Source of the DNA: Candidatus Zixiibacteriota bacterium
GTDB taxonomy: Bacteria > Zixibacteria > MSB-5A5 > GN15 > FEB-12
Direction of reading: 5' to 3'
Assembly: GCA_016213305.1 (NCBI GenBank)
Contig: JACRAV010000120.1
Span: forward strand, 1-16,089
Length of the DNA: 16,089 bases
Part shown: positions 15,539 through 16,089 of the stretch, one piece after another
How positions within the stretch are numbered: the stretch's first letter is position 1
How the letters are laid out: each line of letters opens with the position of its first letter
Translations under genes and position numbers: made by a program
The notes under the pieces: generated by a model
The model's database searches: none
The model's input: the letters and a program-made list of their open reading frames with translations, nothing else
What the model was told of the DNA's origin: nothing

Positions 15539-15611
15539 TGGAGCAGATCGGGATCGAACCGACGGCCTCCACGTTGCGAACGTGGCGCTCTCCCAGCTGA
15601 GCTACTGCCCC
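15539..15611 (-). tRNA. tRNA-Ala, anticodon CGC
   Basis: A complete 73-base cloverleaf on the minus strand. Acceptor GGGGCAG pairs with CTGCTCC, including the G3-U70 wobble that identifies alanine tRNAs. The D-arm is GCTC-AGCTGGGA-GAGC. The anticodon stem is CCACG/CGTGG with loop TTCGCAA, giving anticodon CGC (codon GCG). The T-arm has TTCGATC and the discriminator is A73. The 3' CCA is not encoded (ATTTG follows), so it must be added by nucleotidyltransferase. Confidence 0.97.
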
Positions 15612-15650
15612 AATCTCTCAATTGGCACGCCGAATGTAATAGAACAAACC

Positions 15651-15666
15651 CGCTCTGGCAAGAGCG
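15651..15666 (-). terminator. Weak terminator after the outer-membrane protein gene
   Basis: CGCTCT and AGAGCG form a 6-bp stem with loop TGCC on the minus strand, followed by GGTTTGTTCT. It lies 20 bases after the stop codon. The short stem makes it only moderately convincing. Confidence 0.4.
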
Positions 15667-15686
15667 TTTCGCCGCAACCCGCCCCG

Positions 15687-16089
15687 CTACTTCAACCGCC
15701 CGAAAACCAGACCCAGACGGAAGTAGGTGAACGCGTCGCTGTGTATACTGTAATCGAGCGATCCGCCCGATACCAGCCGGTACTGGCCGATCTGACCGGT
15801 AATCCCGAATCCACGGGTCATGAAATAAATTCCCTCCAGATAAAACCGCGTGGTCGTGTTGGTCACCTGGCCGTCGAATCCCTGCACGTTGGAGGCCACC
15901 GCGTATCCGAGGCCGGCGCACGGCCGGATCGCCGCCTTGCCGTTGCGAGTCATGAAACTGTATTTGATCAGCGCCGACAGGTCGAGACCGGAGGCATCAA
16001 CGAGCCCGAATTTAAGACCGACGGCATCGACCGCCACGCCGACCGCCACCCCTTTATATACCGGAAAATCCAGAAACATGCCGAGTGAA
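15687..16089 (-). CDS. Outer-membrane beta-barrel protein, N-terminus outside the window
   Basis: Partial gene: the frame is open to the right edge of the window without a stop, and no signal peptide follows the in-frame ATG at 16079, so the true start lies beyond. Seen (last 134 codons): alternating hydrophobic/polar strands with Gly and aromatic residues, e.g. GVAVGVAVDAVGLKFGLV, LSALIKYSF, AAIRPCAGLGYAVASNV, TTRFYLEGIYFM and TYFRLGLVFGRLK at the C-terminus. This is the pattern of a small 8-strand OmpA/OmpW-like barrel. The exact family is not identifiable by eye and no function can be assigned. A weak terminator follows; tRNA-Ala is 75 bases downstream on the same strand. Confidence 0.7.
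   Translation of the reverse strand, partial: SLGMFLDFPVYKGVAVGVAVDAVGLKFGLVDASGLDLSALIKYSFMTRNGKAAIRPCAGLGYAVASNVQGFDGQVTNTTTRFYLEGIYFMTRGFGITGQIGQYRLVSGGSLDYSIHSDAFTYFRLGLVFGRLK

Noticed and set aside
15623..15628. TGGCAC resembling a sigma-54 -24 element
   Set aside because: No GC at the -12 position at the required spacing, and no plus-strand gene follows it.

Overview
This is a GC-rich, gene-dense piece of a bacterial chromosome. Most genes are housekeeping or envelope functions. A DUF3078-type outer-membrane protein, other beta-barrel proteins and a large (Alu-domain) SRP RNA suggest a Gram-negative, probably uncultivated lineage of the FCB type (for example Zixibacteria-like). That placement is an inference from gene content, not a demonstrated assignment. 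I see no mobile elements, CRISPR array or phage genes.

Layout, minus-strand block (about 11.3 kb down to 0.05 kb). A probable operon reads aspS - phoH - pgpH-like HD phosphohydrolase - ybeY - corC-like CBS protein. Its gaps are 14, 18, -1 (overlap) and 4 nt, and a hairpin follows corC. It joins aspartyl-tRNA charging, rRNA maturation/ribosome quality control (PhoH, YbeY), probable c-di-AMP breakdown (PgpH) and a membrane CBS protein. After a promoter-like sequence come a small secreted protein of unknown function and a large TPR-GAF-AAA+-Fis sigma-54 activator. A clean intrinsic terminator follows, with a LipM-like octanoyltransferase starting 9 bases beyond it.

Middle. A PtsN-like EIIA gene (plus strand, good promoter) and an EamA/DMT transporter (minus strand) converge on a 230-base gap. 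This gap ends in a strong plus-strand terminator and may encode a structured RNA that I cannot classify. Divergent from the transporter are a DUF3078 outer-membrane protein and mscL with a C-terminal zinc-ribbon-like tail, closed by a perfect terminator.

Right end. All on the minus strand: a partial outer-membrane beta-barrel gene, tRNA-Ala(CGC), two similar short hairpins, the large SRP RNA with its terminator, then a promoter driving a 23-residue, extremely lysine-rich micropeptide gene. That micropeptide (14973-15044) and the unexplained RNA-like gap (12112-12341) are the least ordinary parts of the window.
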